Below, one piece after another: positions 63,373 to 64,000 of a DNA stretch of 64,000 bases. This DNA comes from Qipengyuania xiapuensis. Lineage in GTDB: Bacteria; Pseudomonadota; Alphaproteobacteria; Sphingomonadales; Sphingomonadaceae. The notes under the pieces are model-generated. The model was not told where the DNA came from. It was given only the letters and a program-made list of their open reading frames with translations, and searched no databases. Location: NCBI RefSeq assembly GCF_019711395.1, contig NZ_JAIGNL010000001.1, positions 1,178,001 through 1,242,000 of the forward strand. Direction: 5' to 3'. Position 1 is the stretch's first letter, and each line of letters starts with the position of its first letter. The position numbers and the translations under genes are program-made.

Positions 63373-64000
63373 ATGAGCGATATCGAGGATTTCCTCGCCA
63401 TGCTCGCCGCCGAACGCGGCGCGGCACGCAACACGCTGCTCGCTTACGGTCGCGACCTGCGACAGGCCGAGGAGATGCTGGGCGTGACGCTGGCCGAGGC
63501 GAAGCCTGCGCAACTGGCACGGCTGGGGCAGGGCTGGTCCTCGCTCGCGCCCTCGACGCTGGCGCGGAAGGTCTCTGCGCTGCGGCAATACTACGGTTTC
63601 CTCATCGACGAGGGCGATCGGGAGGACGATCCGACCCACGCGCTCCCGCGGCCCGCGACACGCCGACCACTGCCCAAGATCCTCGGACATGCGCAGGTCG
63701 AGGCGCTGTTCCAGCGAGCGGAGGAGGAGGCGAGCGGCGACAAGCCCGAGGCGGTGCGCCTGCTCGCCATGCTCGAACTGCTCTACGGCTCGGGCCTCCG
63801 CGCGACCGAGCTGGTGTCGCTGCCGCTGTCCGCAGTCCCGCGCGACGAGCCTTTCCTGACGGTTACGGGGAAGGGCGGGCAGGCGCGCCTTGTGCCCGTG
63901 AGCTCGCGGGCGAAGAAGGTCCTCTCGCGCTGGCTTGCCCTGCGCGAGGATGGATCGCAGTGGCTCTTCCCTTCGCGAAAATCACATCTGAGCCGCGTCC
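63373..64000 (+). CDS. xerD: Tyrosine recombinase, XerD-like, partial (runs off the window)
   Basis: 209 complete codons are visible. N-terminal SAM-like core-binding domain (IEDFLAMLAAERGAARNTLLAYGRDL and SALRQYYGFLIDEG), then the catalytic domain with the first catalytic Arg in LLYGSGLRATELVSL and the beta-hairpin Lys in TVTGKGGQARLVPV. The remaining Arg/His/Tyr lie beyond the end. By size and position near aroK/aroB it is the chromosome dimer-resolution type; XerC cannot be excluded. Confidence 0.88.
   Translation, partial: MSDIEDFLAMLAAERGAARNTLLAYGRDLRQAEEMLGVTLAEAKPAQLARLGQGWSSLAPSTLARKVSALRQYYGFLIDEGDREDDPTHALPRPATRRPLPKILGHAQVEALFQRAEEEASGDKPEAVRLLAMLELLYGSGLRATELVSLPLSAVPRDEPFLTVTGKGGQARLVPVSSRAKKVLSRWLALREDGSQWLFPSRKSHLSRV

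Noticed and set aside
63373..64000. Tyrosine recombinase as a sign of an integrated mobile element
   Set aside because: Context (aroK, aroB) and domain layout fit the housekeeping XerD/XerC; no att-like repeats or phage genes are seen.

Overview
The window is a GC-rich, gene-dense chromosomal segment of an alphaproteobacterium, most likely a marine sphingomonad of the Erythrobacteraceae type. This rests on codon usage, frequent ATGA/GTGA stop-start overlaps, GTG/TTG starts, the Wzx/Wzy exopolysaccharide locus with two lyase-like lipoproteins, and a methylmalonyl-CoA pathway operon. The lineage call is inference from gene content and protein style; no database search was run. No insertion sequence, prophage or CRISPR array was seen.

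Region 1 (1 to about 30.8 kb) is a large surface-polysaccharide locus. It contains a CDP-deoxysugar cassette (rfbF, rfbG, an rfbH-like 3-dehydratase and a C-methyltransferase cut by the window edge). It also holds a membrane GT39-like transferase, several GT4 transferases, an ATP-grasp/HAD pair and a small phosphoglycosyl transferase. The assembly and export genes are a Wzc-type tyrosine kinase/co-polymerase, a flippase, a polymerase/ligase, and a short OPX export lipoprotein next to a separate outer-membrane beta-barrel. A UDP-sugar 4,6-dehydratase/aminotransferase/sulfotransferase operon, a formyltransferase/PIG-L deacetylase pair, two beta-helix (pectate-lyase-like) lipoproteins and a methyltransferase complete it. 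The expected product is a sulfated, amino- and deoxysugar-containing, lipid-linked-repeat polysaccharide.

Region 2 (30.9 to 47.9 kb) is mixed housekeeping. It has an acyl-CoA cassette (thiolase-like, enoyl-CoA hydratase, HTD2/MaoC-like dehydratase), tRNA-Gln, argE-like deacetylase, yghU-type GST, topoisomerase IB, and an NAD synthetase with an in-frame N-terminal HTH domain. An AmpG-like transporter follows, then a LysR-controlled doxX/azoR/pirin unit, ilvE, a tiny ORF with an extreme Shine-Dalgarno sequence, a lipoprotein, tlyA and a DUF2975/HTH pair.

Region 3 (47.9 to 58.4 kb) encodes conversion of propionyl-CoA to succinyl-CoA: pccB, mce, methylmalonyl-CoA mutase and pccA. bioB, a DUF3445 protein and four small membrane proteins are threaded between them, mostly by translational overlaps.

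Region 4 (58.4 kb to the end) has a secreted protein, a cyclase-family hydrolase, aroB and aroK on the minus strand. Divergent to these are a small membrane protein, a 620-residue exported protein and the start of a xerD-type recombinase.
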